Source: Planktomarina sp. (lineage in GTDB: Bacteria; Pseudomonadota; Alphaproteobacteria; Rhodobacterales; Rhodobacteraceae). Taken from it: a stretch of DNA of 10,852 nucleotides. The notes under the pieces are model-generated. The model saw only the letters and a list, made by a program, of their open reading frames with translations, was not told the origin of the DNA and did not search any database. The position numbers were made by a program, and so were the translations under genes. Each line of letters opens with the position of its first letter. Positions within the stretch are counted from its first letter, which is position 1. Where the stretch lies: the NCBI GenBank assembly GCA_022425445.1, contig JAKMFM010000210.1, positions 1 to 10,852 of the forward strand, read 5' to 3'. Positions 1-7,212 of the stretch are shown in pieces.

Positions 1-361
1 GGCTGATCTCGTGAAAGTTCATACCATAGAATTTGGCTTTCGCCGCCTGCAGGCGCAGTTGATGTTCCCGATTTTCTGTTTGAGCCAAATACAGGCTGCC
101 GGGTTGAAATACGCCGCAGCTTTGCCCTGTTTCCGCCTCCAACGCATTGTAAAGGTTCATCGTATAATGCTGGATCCGGCTGATATTGGTGCTGTCGTGT
201 AGCCCATGGATATTTGCAGCCGCATGCCAGGTCGAGCCGGACGTCAGCTCGTCCCGTTCCAAAAGAACCACATCTGTCCAACCCAACTTGGTCAAATGAT
301 AAAGGATGGAACAACCAATGACACCGCCACCGATTACAACTGCTTGCGCATGGGTTCGCAT
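1..361 (-). CDS. FAD-dependent oxidoreductase, DMGDH/GcvT type (N-terminal part, runs off the window)
   Basis: This is the first 120 codons of a minus-strand gene that continues beyond position 1. The start is the ATG at 361-359. The translation begins MRTHAQAVVIGGGVIGC, a Rossmann FAD-binding motif with GGGVIG at residues 11-16 and the ribose-binding Glu at 35. The motif GSTWHAAA follows at 42-49. In dimethylglycine dehydrogenases the His of this motif carries the covalently bound FAD. By hand count it matches the divergent neighbour starting at 596 at 36 of its first 49 residues, without gaps. After the His the two differ (NIHGLHDSTN here), which suggests a different substrate. Family members of this type are about 800 aa, with a DAO domain followed by a folate-binding GcvT-like half that would lie outside the window. 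The likely reaction is oxidative demethylation of an N-methylated amino acid in the cytoplasm; the exact substrate cannot be read from this part. Confidence 0.88.
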   Translation of the reverse strand, partial: MRTHAQAVVIGGGVIGCSILYHLTKLGWTDVVLLERDELTSGSTWHAAANIHGLHDSTNISRIQHYTMNLYNALEAETGQSCGVFQPGSLYLAQTENREHQLRLQAAKAKFYGMNFHEIS

Positions 362-399
362 TTTCGGCTCTTTCTTAGACTGAACTCCATTAGACTATC

Positions 400-566
400 G
401 GCAATGCCTCGGGATGACCATTGCCCCAAGGCGACATCCTATGTCTGATTTGGACCATCTGATCACTTCAGCGACATTTCAAACCTATCCGCAGGATGGT
501 CCCGCGAGTATTTTGACCAATTTATGTCGGGAACTGCTATTGTTTCGCTCGACGCCTCACCATAAT
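400..566. promoter_or_regulatory. Divergent intergenic control region with inverted repeats and weak promoter candidates
   Basis: The 234 bp between the two divergent dehydrogenases must hold both promoters. I see GGCAAT at 400-405 mirrored by ATTGCC at 420-425, and an 8-bp perfect inverted repeat, GGACCATC at 452-459 with GATGGTCC at 495-502. Toward the right-hand gene there is CATAAT at 561-566, which matches the -10 consensus at 5 of 6 bases and would give a leader of about 20 nt. Its -35 partner is poor. TTGACC at 513-518 with TATTGT at 538-543 is an alternative, but the spacer is 19 nt. No conserved long ORF occupies the gap. Repeats of this size can occur by chance, so the operator role is speculative. 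Confidence 0.25.
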
Positions 567-595
567 CTTATCTCGGCAGTAGCAGGAGACCTATC

Positions 596-2986
596 ATGCA
601 AACCACCACCCGAGTCGCTATTATCGGCGGAGGCGTTGTCGGATGTTCGGTTCTGTACCATCTGACGAAACTTGGCTGGTCGGATGTGATGCTGCTCGAG
701 CGTTCTGAGCTGACGTCTGGATCCACCTGGCACGCGGCTGGTGGGTTTCATACGCTCAATGGCGACACGAATATGGCCGCTTTACAGGGTTACACTATTA
801 AGCTGTATCGAGAACTTGAGGCGATCACTGGCATGTCTTGTGGTTTGCATCACGTTGGCGGGGTCACGTTGGCCGATAATCAAGATCGGTTTGATATGCT
901 GGTCGCAGAGCGCGCCAAACACCGCTATATGGGACTAGAGACCGAAATTATCGGACCTGACGAGATCGCCAAGATTGCCCCGGTGACCAATATCGATGGG
1001 ATCATTGGTGGGCTCTATGATCCGCTTGACGGGCATCTCGACCCGTCTGGCACAACCCATGCCTATGCCAAGGCCGCTAGAATGGGCGGGGCGCATATCG
1101 AGACTCATTGCAAAGTGCTCTCCACCACACAGCGGGCCGATGGCACCTGGGATCTTGTGACGGATAAAGGCGCGGTTCATGCGGAGCATATTGTAAATGC
1201 CGCCGGCCTTTGGGCGCGTGAGGTGGGGGCGATGGCGGGCGTCTATTTCCCGCTGGTGCCGATGGAGCATCAATATATTGTCACTGAAGATGTGCCGCAA
1301 ATTTCTGCCATTATCGATGCAGGCGGCGAACATCCTCATGTGATGGATCCGGCTGGAGAGAGCTACCTGCGCCAAGAAGGCCGCGGCCTTTGCATAGGAT
1401 TTTACGAACAGACCTGCCGTCCATGGGCCGTGAATGGCACGCCTTGGGACTTTGGCCATGAGCTTCTGGCCAATGATTTTGACAAAATCGAAGACAGTAT
1501 TGCTTTTGCTTACAAACGGTTCCCAGCGCTGGAATCGGCCGGGGTAAAATCCGTCATCCACGGACCTTTCACCTTTGCCCCCGATGGCAACCCTCTGGTG
1601 GGACCCGTACCAGGAATGCGCAATTATTGGTCCGCATGTGCTGTCATGGCTGGCTTTAGCCAGGGGGGCGGTGTTGGCCTGACGCTGGCACAATGGATGG
1701 TGGAAGGTGAAGCACAGCGCGATGTCTTCGCCATGGATTGCGCCCGCTTTGGCTCATGGATCACCCCGGGCTATACGGTGCTCAAGGTGATTGAGAACTA
1801 TCAACGGCGTTTCTCGGTCAGCTATCCCAATGAAGAGCTGCCCGCCGCCCGTGCTCTGCGCCGCAGCCCAATGTATGACCATTTCAGCACTATGGGAGCG
1901 GTCTGGGGAACGCAATTTGGGCTCGAAGTTCCGAATTATTTTGCCCAAGCGGGCGAAGCCCACTTTGAGACCCCCTCCTTCCGGAGATCCAACGCTTGGG
2001 ATGCGGTGAAACGCGAGGTCAAAGCCGTTCGCAGCGCTGTTGGCATCAATGAAGTGCATAATTTCTCAAAATTCTCGGTCTGCGGCCCCAATGCTCGGGC
2101 CTGGCTCGATCGGATTATGGCCGGGCGAATTCCGCAGATCGGCCGACTTTCACTCACGCCCATGCTGTCACCAAAGGGCAAGCTGATCGGCGATTTCACC
2201 GTCTCTTGTATCCGCGAAGACCTATTTCAACTCACCGCCAGCTATGGCAGTCAAGCCTATCATCAGCGCTGGTTCGAACAGAATATGGCGCGCGGAGTAA
2301 CGCTGCAAAACATCTCCGATCAACGCACAGGCTTTCAAATCGCGGGACCTCAAGCGGCAAAGGTGCTTCAGGCCTGCACGACGGCCAATGTCGCCGATAT
2401 CAAGTTTCTCGATGTCATAGAATTGGTGGTTGGCTCAACAGCCTGTATTGTGCAACAGGTCAGCTATACGGGCGATCACGGCTTTGAGATCTACTGTGAT
2501 CCCATGGCACAACGGGCGCTTTGGGACACGCTCTGGAAGGCTGGACAGCCATATGGCATAACCCCTTTTGGCATGCGGGCCATGATGTCTCTGCGCTTGG
2601 ATCGGTTTTTCGGCTCCTGGCTCTCGGAATTTTCCCCCGACTATACCGCGGCTGAAACCGGTCTCGATCGTTTCATCAGATTCAGTAAAAATATGGATTT
2701 CATCGGACGGAGCGCCGCGGAAGCCGAACGTTTGACCCCGCCCGAACGACAGTTGGTGGTCTTCGAAGTGGAGGCGCGTGATGCAGATGTCGTGGCCTAT
2801 GAGCCGGTGTTTATCAATGGAACCGTACAGGGATTTTGCACCTCAGGCGGCTATTCGCATCATGCCGAAAAGTCTATTGCCTTCGCCTTGGTGCCACGCG
2901 CGGCGGTGACGGATGATTTGCGTGTAGAAATTGAAATCCTTGGGCAATTACGCCCCGCTAGGCGACTTTTGGAGCCGTTGTTATAA
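596..2986 (+). CDS. FAD-dependent oxidoreductase, dimethylglycine/sarcosine dehydrogenase type with GcvT domain (796 aa)
   Basis: The protein has the full architecture of the dimethylglycine/sarcosine dehydrogenase family. A DAO FAD domain spans about residues 5-365, an FAO_M linker about 368-425, and the folate-binding GcvT aminomethyltransferase fold with its C-terminal barrel about 428-790. FAD contacts visible are GGGVVG at 11-16, Glu35 and the GSTWHAAG motif at 42-49, whose His46 is the expected covalent flavin site. GFSQGGGVG at 353-361 is the second FAD-domain signature. The 796-aa length is normal for the family. The start is supported by AGGAG about 8 nt upstream. The expected chemistry is oxidation of an N-methyl group and transfer of the one-carbon unit to tetrahydrofolate. 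This family has many paralogues in marine alphaproteobacteria with different or unknown substrates, so dimethylglycine is only the default guess. A nucleotidyltransferase gene follows 32 nt downstream, possibly in the same transcript. Confidence 0.93.
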   Translation: MQTTTRVAIIGGGVVGCSVLYHLTKLGWSDVMLLERSELTSGSTWHAAGGFHTLNGDTNMAALQGYTIKLYRELEAITGMSCGLHHVGGVTLADNQDRFDMLVAERAKHRYMGLETEIIGPDEIAKIAPVTNIDGIIGGLYDPLDGHLDPSGTTHAYAKAARMGGAHIETHCKVLSTTQRADGTWDLVTDKGAVHAEHIVNAAGLWAREVGAMAGVYFPLVPMEHQYIVTEDVPQISAIIDAGGEHPHVMDPAGESYLRQEGRGLCIGFYEQTCRPWAVNGTPWDFGHELLANDFDKIEDSIAFAYKRFPALESAGVKSVIHGPFTFAPDGNPLVGPVPGMRNYWSACAVMAGFSQGGGVGLTLAQWMVEGEAQRDVFAMDCARFGSWITPGYTVLKVIENYQRRFSVSYPNEELPAARALRRSPMYDHFSTMGAVWGTQFGLEVPNYFAQAGEAHFETPSFRRSNAWDAVKREVKAVRSAVGINEVHNFSKFSVCGPNARAWLDRIMAGRIPQIGRLSLTPMLSPKGKLIGDFTVSCIREDLFQLTASYGSQAYHQRWFEQNMARGVTLQNISDQRTGFQIAGPQAAKVLQACTTANVADIKFLDVIELVVGSTACIVQQVSYTGDHGFEIYCDPMAQRALWDTLWKAGQPYGITPFGMRAMMSLRLDRFFGSWLSEFSPDYTAAETGLDRFIRFSKNMDFIGRSAAEAERLTPPERQLVVFEVEARDADVVAYEPVFINGTVQGFCTSGGYSHHAEKSIAFALVPRAAVTDDLRVEIEILGQLRPARRLLEPLL

Positions 2987-3018
2987 CTGTTGATGCCACA
3001 AGGTTCGAGCCGCAGATC

Positions 3019-3600
3019 TTGATCTGTGCCGCTGGCGCCTCGCGGCGTATGGCGCCAGATGACAAGCTGATGTTGCCCGTGCAAGGCCGGCCACTTTTAC
3101 GCCATCTCGTCAAACGTGTCTTACAGCTGTCCGCGCCGACGTTGGTGATTTTACCACCAGAGCCGCACCCAAGATGGCAAGCCGTGACAGATCTGCCTCT
3201 GCGCAAAATCAGCTACCCAGAGAGCGCAGAAGGCCTATCTGGCACGCTGCGCGCGGCGGTGGCAGATCTGCCCCATGCGGTGACGCATCTTTGCGTGGTT
3301 TTGGCCGATTTGCCGTCGCTTGAGCCTGTCGATTTTTCCCAACTCTTTGAACAGAGGCGTCGCCATCCCGACCACTTGATCTGGCGCCCCCTCAGCCCGG
3401 ACGGCCAGCCAGCTCATCCAACCCTGTTTCACCGCGATACTTTTTCCGCTTTTGCCGAAATATCTGGGGATATTGGGGCAAAACCGGTGATCGACACATT
3501 CAAATCAGCATTGCATCAATTTATCAGCTCCCGCCAAGGTGGCTCTCATGATATTGATACTAGGCAAGACTATGAAACATATCTAAAAACCCAAGCATAG
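3019..3600 (+). CDS. MocA/MobA-like nucleotidyltransferase (NTP_transf_3 family)
   Basis: The product resembles the CTP:molybdopterin cytidylyltransferase (MocA) branch of the NTP_transf_3 fold. Visible motifs are the nucleotide-binding loop CAAGASRRM at residues 3-11 followed by DDKL at 14-17, then EGLSGTLRAA at 71-80 and the metal-binding ADLP at 96-99. GQPAHP at 129-134 and GDIGAK at 150-155 complete the set. All are typical of this branch, and 193 aa is close to normal length. The start is a problem. In this frame no ATG or GTG exists between the stop at 2959 and the first motif. TTG at 3019 is the only usual start, and it leaves almost no residues before the first strand. No good Shine-Dalgarno sequence precedes it. 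The frame is open back to 2962 and reads RFEPQIL just before the motif, so the original start may lie upstream. Cofactor nucleotide attachment is the likely role; target specificity is unknown. It ends 9 bp from the convergent EamA gene. Confidence 0.8.
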   Translation: MICAAGASRRMAPDDKLMLPVQGRPLLRHLVKRVLQLSAPTLVILPPEPHPRWQAVTDLPLRKISYPESAEGLSGTLRAAVADLPHAVTHLCVVLADLPSLEPVDFSQLFEQRRRHPDHLIWRPLSPDGQPAHPTLFHRDTFSAFAEISGDIGAKPVIDTFKSALHQFISSRQGGSHDIDTRQDYETYLKTQA

Positions 3601-3609
3601 GCGCAGCGC

Positions 3610-4518
3610 TTACGCCCGCCGCGATCCCGTTTTGCGCAAAATTCCCGACGCAAGAAACACGCCCACCGCCACCAGAATAACTCCAAAAATTTTCAAAGCT
3701 GAGACGGTTTCGCCTAAAAATACCACACCGCCCACCAAGGCCATCAAAGGGGTCAAAGCGCCAAAGGCAGAGGATTGCGCGGCGCCAAGCAGTCTTACAG
3801 CATAGCTGAATAAGACCATGGCCAATATACCAATAATGAAACTTTGAATAATCAACATGACCCACAGATCGGCCCAGGATACGCCAGCAAAGCTGACATT
3901 GCCGCTAAAAACAAGTACCGGCACCGCGGTCAATGTGCCCCAAAACAGCCCAATGACCAAACCGTGCATCGGGGTCAGACCACTTTGGCGAAACACCACG
4001 GAATATATTGCCCAAAGGCCAGAACCGCTGAGAAACATCAAATGTCCGCGCCAAGCACCATCGCCGCCACCTTTGAGGATGGGCCAAAGGCTGACCATCA
4101 AAGCGCCCAGCAGAATCATCGCCAAGCCGAACCTACGGCGCGGACCGGGTACTTCGCCGGCCATGGCATAAGCTGCTAAGGCGGCCCAAAACGGCAACAT
4201 CCCCGGCGCCAATGCCCCGCCGTCGGAGGCTGGCGCGAAGGCCAGACCTTTCGACACAACATAGGGAAAAACAGCGCTGGCGCCAACCATCAGCAACGCT
4301 GCACGGGGCCAGGCCATCTGTGGCGGCAGAACGCCAAGCTTCCACATCCAAGGCATCATCACGATGGCGCCAGGTAAGAGACGCAAGAACAAGAGCTCTT
4401 CTACAGTGAAATCACTCTGTACCGCGAAACGGGTGATGAGCATAAACCCCGCCCAAATCGTGACCGTGGTCATGGCCGCGATCAGGCCAAAAGCCCTTGT
4501 CTGCAAAATTGTCGTCAT
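3610..4518 (-). CDS. DMT-superfamily (EamA) transporter, 302 aa
   Basis: This is an inner-membrane protein with two EamA halves, about residues 8-138 and 155-292, giving roughly ten hydrophobic helices. It begins MTTILQTRAFGLIAAM and carries FLRLLPGAIVMM in the third helix region, typical of this superfamily. The C-terminus ends in a short basic tail (RKTGSRRA). I chose the ATG at 4518-4516, 17 nt after the stop of the YqaA-like gene. GGCAGG lies just upstream, and the first helix then starts at once, as is usual. A longer reading frame extends upstream to 4758, but its extra residues are the antisense-frame reading of the YqaA gene and are not hydrophobic. An ATG at 4545 is a second option. 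Members export amino acids, metabolites or drugs; the substrate here is unknown. It is the last gene of the tup-led unit and ends almost against the convergent nucleotidyltransferase gene. Confidence 0.87.
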   Translation of the reverse strand: MTTILQTRAFGLIAAMTTVTIWAGFMLITRFAVQSDFTVEELLFLRLLPGAIVMMPWMWKLGVLPPQMAWPRAALLMVGASAVFPYVVSKGLAFAPASDGGALAPGMLPFWAALAAYAMAGEVPGPRRRFGLAMILLGALMVSLWPILKGGGDGAWRGHLMFLSGSGLWAIYSVVFRQSGLTPMHGLVIGLFWGTLTAVPVLVFSGNVSFAGVSWADLWVMLIIQSFIIGILAMVLFSYAVRLLGAAQSSAFGALTPLMALVGGVVFLGETVSALKIFGVILVAVGVFLASGILRKTGSRRA

Positions 4519-4535
4519 CACCTGCCCCGAACCTG

Positions 4536-4964
4536 TTAAAGCCATGGTACAGTCATAGCCGCCAATACGATATAGCGCCCAGCCTTTGCCACTGTCACCA
4601 AAATCACAAACGGCCAAAACCTTTCCCGAAGTACTCCCGCAACCACTGTGATCGGATCGCCGACGATCGGCAGCCAACTTCCGAGCAAAGACCAGCGTCC
4701 GTAGCGCATGTACCATCGCTGCGCGCGCTGAACTTGTGCGTGTGAAGCCGGAAACCAAGAGCGCCCTTCAAACCGTCGAAGTGCCCGCCCCAAAACCCAA
4801 TTGACCACCGCCCCCAGAACATTGCCCACTGTGGCGATAATGAGCAAATAGGCAATAGGTTTTTGTCCTGCAACCAGAAGGCCTACCAAGACGGCCTCCG
4901 ATTGCATCGGCAAGATGCTCGCAGCCATTAAAGCCGATAAGAACAAGACAGCATAAGACAGCAT
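4536..4964 (-). CDS. YqaA/VTT-family (DedA-like) inner-membrane protein
   Basis: This is a small membrane protein of 142 aa. It opens with a hydrophobic segment carrying ILPMQSEA (about residues 17-24) and has GSWLPIVGDPITVVAG around 95-110. Both are hallmarks of the YqaA branch of VTT/DedA-like proteins. The charged stretch about 60-92 lies between the membrane segments. Two starts are possible, a GTG at 4967 and an ATG at 4964. I prefer the ATG because AGAGG, overlapping the end of tupA, lies 6 nt before it. The gap from the tupA stop is only 9 nt, so translation is probably coupled. DedA relatives act in lipid-carrier recycling and membrane homeostasis; the role of YqaA proteins is poorly defined. 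Nothing in the sequence ties it to metal uptake apart from its place in the operon. Confidence 0.85.
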   Translation of the reverse strand: MLSYAVLFLSALMAASILPMQSEAVLVGLLVAGQKPIAYLLIIATVGNVLGAVVNWVLGRALRRFEGRSWFPASHAQVQRAQRWYMRYGRWSLLGSWLPIVGDPITVVAGVLRERFWPFVILVTVAKAGRYIVLAAMTVPWL

Positions 4965-4973
4965 CACGCGCCT

Positions 4974-5771
4974 CTAAGGACGGGCATTGAACACAAACAG
5001 CGCTTCACCGCCTATTTCATAACCGTTTATGATCGATTCGGCGCGCGGCGAGACCAACCATTTTTCCAAGTTCCATGCTGCCTGTGCTTTGACATGAGCA
5101 TGGCGTTCCGCGCTTACCGGCAAATACGCATATTGATTGAACAAGACCGGATCGCCAGAAAAGAGCAACGCGAGATCGCCTTTATTGCCAAAGTTCAACC
5201 AACTGGCCCGATCTGCTAAGATATAGGCTTTCATAGCCGAAGCGCTGTTCAAACTGGCCCCCATGCCGGCGCCGACCTCCCGATACCACGAGGTAAATTC
5301 TACGCGATCGGAGCCAGCCGCAGCCCAGAGTGACAACTCTTTTCTATGAGTGCCGCTGTCATCCCCGCGACTGACGAAGGTCGATTGCGCCGCTGCGATG
5401 CGCAATAGGGCCTCGATTGCCGATGTGGCCGCCATCACTTGTGCGGGATCATCCGATGGGCCAATCACCACAAAGTCATTATACATGATTTCGCGCCGAT
5501 GGCTGGCATAGCCCGCTTCGACAAAAGCCAGTTCAGCCTCTTTGGAATGCACCAAAATTGCATCGACATCGCCGGATTGCCCAAGTCGTAGAGCTTGCCC
5601 CGTCCCGACCACCAAAAGTTGCACATCCAAGCCAATATCCTGCGCAATCACTGGCAACAGCGCGTCAGATAGACCGGAATTGTTGAAACTCGTGGTCGCA
5701 GCCAACCGCAGTGTTTCGGCCTGAATGGCTGTCCCTGCGCAGATCAGAGCGAACAGTATGGCCCGGATCAT
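4974..5771 (-). CDS. tupA: TupA-like tungstate-binding periplasmic protein (substrate-binding subunit of ABC importer)
   Basis: This is a periplasmic oxyanion-binding protein of 265 aa. The first 18 residues (MIRAILFALICAGTAIQA) form a signal peptide with likely cleavage before ETLRLA. TupA landmarks follow: TTSFNNSGL at 26-34, VGTGQAL at 55-61, VHSK at 74-77, MYNDFVVIGP at 96-105 and SRGDDSGTH at 134-142. The Arg-Gly-Asp-Asp-Ser-Gly loop is a strong marker of the TupA family. The first ligand motif reads ATTS rather than the usual TTTS, and is followed by NNSG rather than xDSG. The main call is therefore secure, but the exact anion (tungstate, molybdate or a related oxyanion) is less so. The start ATG overlaps the tupC stop (ATGA), and GGAGA lies about 10 nt upstream. 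It works with the tupB permease and tupC ATPase immediately upstream. Confidence 0.9.
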   Translation of the reverse strand: MIRAILFALICAGTAIQAETLRLAATTSFNNSGLSDALLPVIAQDIGLDVQLLVVGTGQALRLGQSGDVDAILVHSKEAELAFVEAGYASHRREIMYNDFVVIGPSDDPAQVMAATSAIEALLRIAAAQSTFVSRGDDSGTHRKELSLWAAAGSDRVEFTSWYREVGAGMGASLNSASAMKAYILADRASWLNFGNKGDLALLFSGDPVLFNQYAYLPVSAERHAHVKAQAAWNLEKWLVSPRAESIINGYEIGGEALFVFNARP

Positions 5772-6481
5772 TCGATGATATCTCCATTTAAAAAGGCCGT
5801 AGCGCCCGATGATTTGGGCGCTATGAAGAAGGTATCAGCGTGCGCCTGCTCTTCCACCTGCCCCTTATTGAGAAATAGCACGCGATCGGCGAGGCGGCGG
5901 GCCTGTCCGAGGTCGTGAGTGGTCATGATAATGCGCGCGCCGGCCTGTGTCGCTTCGCATAAGATGTCTTCAATTTCGCGGGTCGAGCGCCCATCCAGAT
6001 TGGCGCAGGGCTCATCTAGAAACAGTGTGTCGGGCCGTCGAATGAGCGCACGCGCAAGGGCAAGCTTTTGTTGCTCGCCTCCTGACAAATGCGGCGCAGG
6101 AAAATCCAGCACTGCGCTCAGCCCAATGCGCGCCCCCCAATGCGCGACGCGCTCCGCAATTTCGGCCTTCGAAACGCCGAGCAATTGCAGCGGATAGGCC
6201 AAATTCGCCCGAACCGAACGCCGCAACATAACTGGGCTTTGAAAGACATAGGCTTGGCCTTGCTGCGCGGTTTTATCCGACACAGACCAGGTGACAGACC
6301 CGCTGGTGACCCGCTCAACCCCGTGCAATACTTTAAGCAAGGTGGTTTTGCCCGCACCATTTGGCCCGAGAACGATGGTGAACCCGCCGCCTGACAATTC
6401 AAGATTCATCGGGCCAAGAACAGCTTTCGCGCGGCGTTTCACCACCACGTCTTGCAATTGAACGAACGGATCTCGTCTCAC
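5768..6481 (-). CDS. tupC: TupC-like ATP-binding subunit of tungstate ABC importer
   Basis: This is a cytoplasmic ABC ATPase of 237 aa. From the GTG start it has Walker A GPNGAGKTT at 39-47, the Q-loop Gln at 81 and the signature LSGGEQ at 132-137. Walker B LFLDEP at 153-158 and the switch His at 189 (TTHD) complete the set, so all catalytic elements are present. The start is the GTG at 6481-6479, which overlaps the tupB stop as GTGA. GGGAGG sits 8 nt upstream. A longer in-frame reading back to 6736 exists, but it would run through tupB in another frame and gives glycine- and cysteine-rich nonsense, so it is rejected. It should power uptake through the tupB permease. It ends by overlapping the tupA start by 4 bp, so the three tup genes are translationally coupled. 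Confidence 0.92.
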   Translation of the reverse strand: MRRDPFVQLQDVVVKRRAKAVLGPMNLELSGGGFTIVLGPNGAGKTTLLKVLHGVERVTSGSVTWSVSDKTAQQGQAYVFQSPVMLRRSVRANLAYPLQLLGVSKAEIAERVAHWGARIGLSAVLDFPAPHLSGGEQQKLALARALIRRPDTLFLDEPCANLDGRSTREIEDILCEATQAGARIIMTTHDLGQARRLADRVLFLNKGQVEEQAHADTFFIAPKSSGATAFLNGDIIE

Positions 6482-7182
6482 CAGCGACCCTCCCGCTCTG
6501 TGCGCGATAGGCTGTGGATGGTCAGATTGACGCATAAACTTAAAGCAATAAGGACAACCCCCAGCCCAAGGGCCAGCGCAAAATCCCCCTTTCCCGTTTC
6601 CAAAGCAATCGCCGTGGTAAGGACACGGGTGACGTGATCGATATTGCCGCCCACAATCATGATCGCCCCCACCTCCCCAATCGCCCGGCCAAATCCGGCC
6701 AAAGCTGCCGTCATCAAAGTACGCCGCCCATCCCAAATCAGCGTTGTAATTCTTTGACCGTGGGTGGTGTTGAGCGAAATCAGCAAATCATGATACTCTG
6801 ACCAAAGCTCGCGCATGGCTTGGTGGGTGATTGAGGCAATCAACGGCGTGATGATAATAACCTGAGCAATGATCATAGCGGTCGGTGTGAAAAGCAGGTC
6901 CAAAACACCAAATGGACCCGCGCGCGACAAAAGAAGATAAACGATCAACCCCACCACCACGGGTGGTAAGCCCATCAAAGCATTCAAAGTTGCAATGACA
7001 AAGCGGCGGTGGCGGAAGCGGCGAATGGCCAGCCAGGTGCCTAAAGGCAGCGCTACGGCGCAGGCGATCACCAGAGCACTTAGACTGACCTTCAAAGATC
7101 TCAAAGTAATGTCGATTAAATCCGCATCGAGAGACCAAACGAGCAGAAATGCCTCCACCATGCCAGCCCATATTCCGCTCAT
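6478..7182 (-). CDS. tupB: TupB-like permease subunit of tungstate ABC importer
   Basis: This is an integral membrane protein of 234 aa with about five to six hydrophobic segments. The ABC-permease coupling loop (EAA motif) is visible as AGFGRAIGEVGAIMIVGG in the C-terminal half. The segment GLPPVVVGLIVYLLLSRAGPFG in the middle is typical of TupB/ModB-type permeases (long stretch shortened here to its key features GLPPVVVG and SRAGPFG). The ATG at 7182-7180 is the first start giving a normal-length protein; GGGACGG lies about 10 nt before it. It heads the coupled order tupB-tupC-tupA, with the binding-protein gene last rather than first. No clear promoter or Mo-cofactor riboswitch could be seen upstream. 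The transported anion is set mainly by TupA. Confidence 0.9.
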   Translation of the reverse strand: MSGIWAGMVEAFLLVWSLDADLIDITLRSLKVSLSALVIACAVALPLGTWLAIRRFRHRRFVIATLNALMGLPPVVVGLIVYLLLSRAGPFGVLDLLFTPTAMIIAQVIIITPLIASITHQAMRELWSEYHDLLISLNTTHGQRITTLIWDGRRTLMTAALAGFGRAIGEVGAIMIVGGNIDHVTRVLTTAIALETGKGDFALALGLGVVLIALSLCVNLTIHSLSRTEREGRW

Positions 7183-7212
7183 GTCAAAGCCGTCCCGGTC
7201 ATTACGCCACCT

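Noticed and set aside
414..665. A small plus-strand ORF starting in the divergent gap
   Set aside because: It runs into the dehydrogenase gene in another frame and lacks a ribosome binding site or recognisable motif.
935..1693. A 252-codon open frame on the minus strand
   Set aside because: It lies fully inside the 796-aa dehydrogenase gene and has no recognisable domain, so it is an antisense shadow.
3610..4758. A 382-aa version of the EamA transporter
   Set aside because: The 80 extra residues come from the YqaA-like gene in another frame and are not hydrophobic. The ATG at 4518 gives a standard DMT protein.
5768..6736. A longer version of the ATPase with 85 extra N-terminal residues
   Set aside because: The extra part is tupB read in another frame. 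The GTG at 6481 overlaps the tupB stop, has GGGAGG upstream and gives the normal TupC length.
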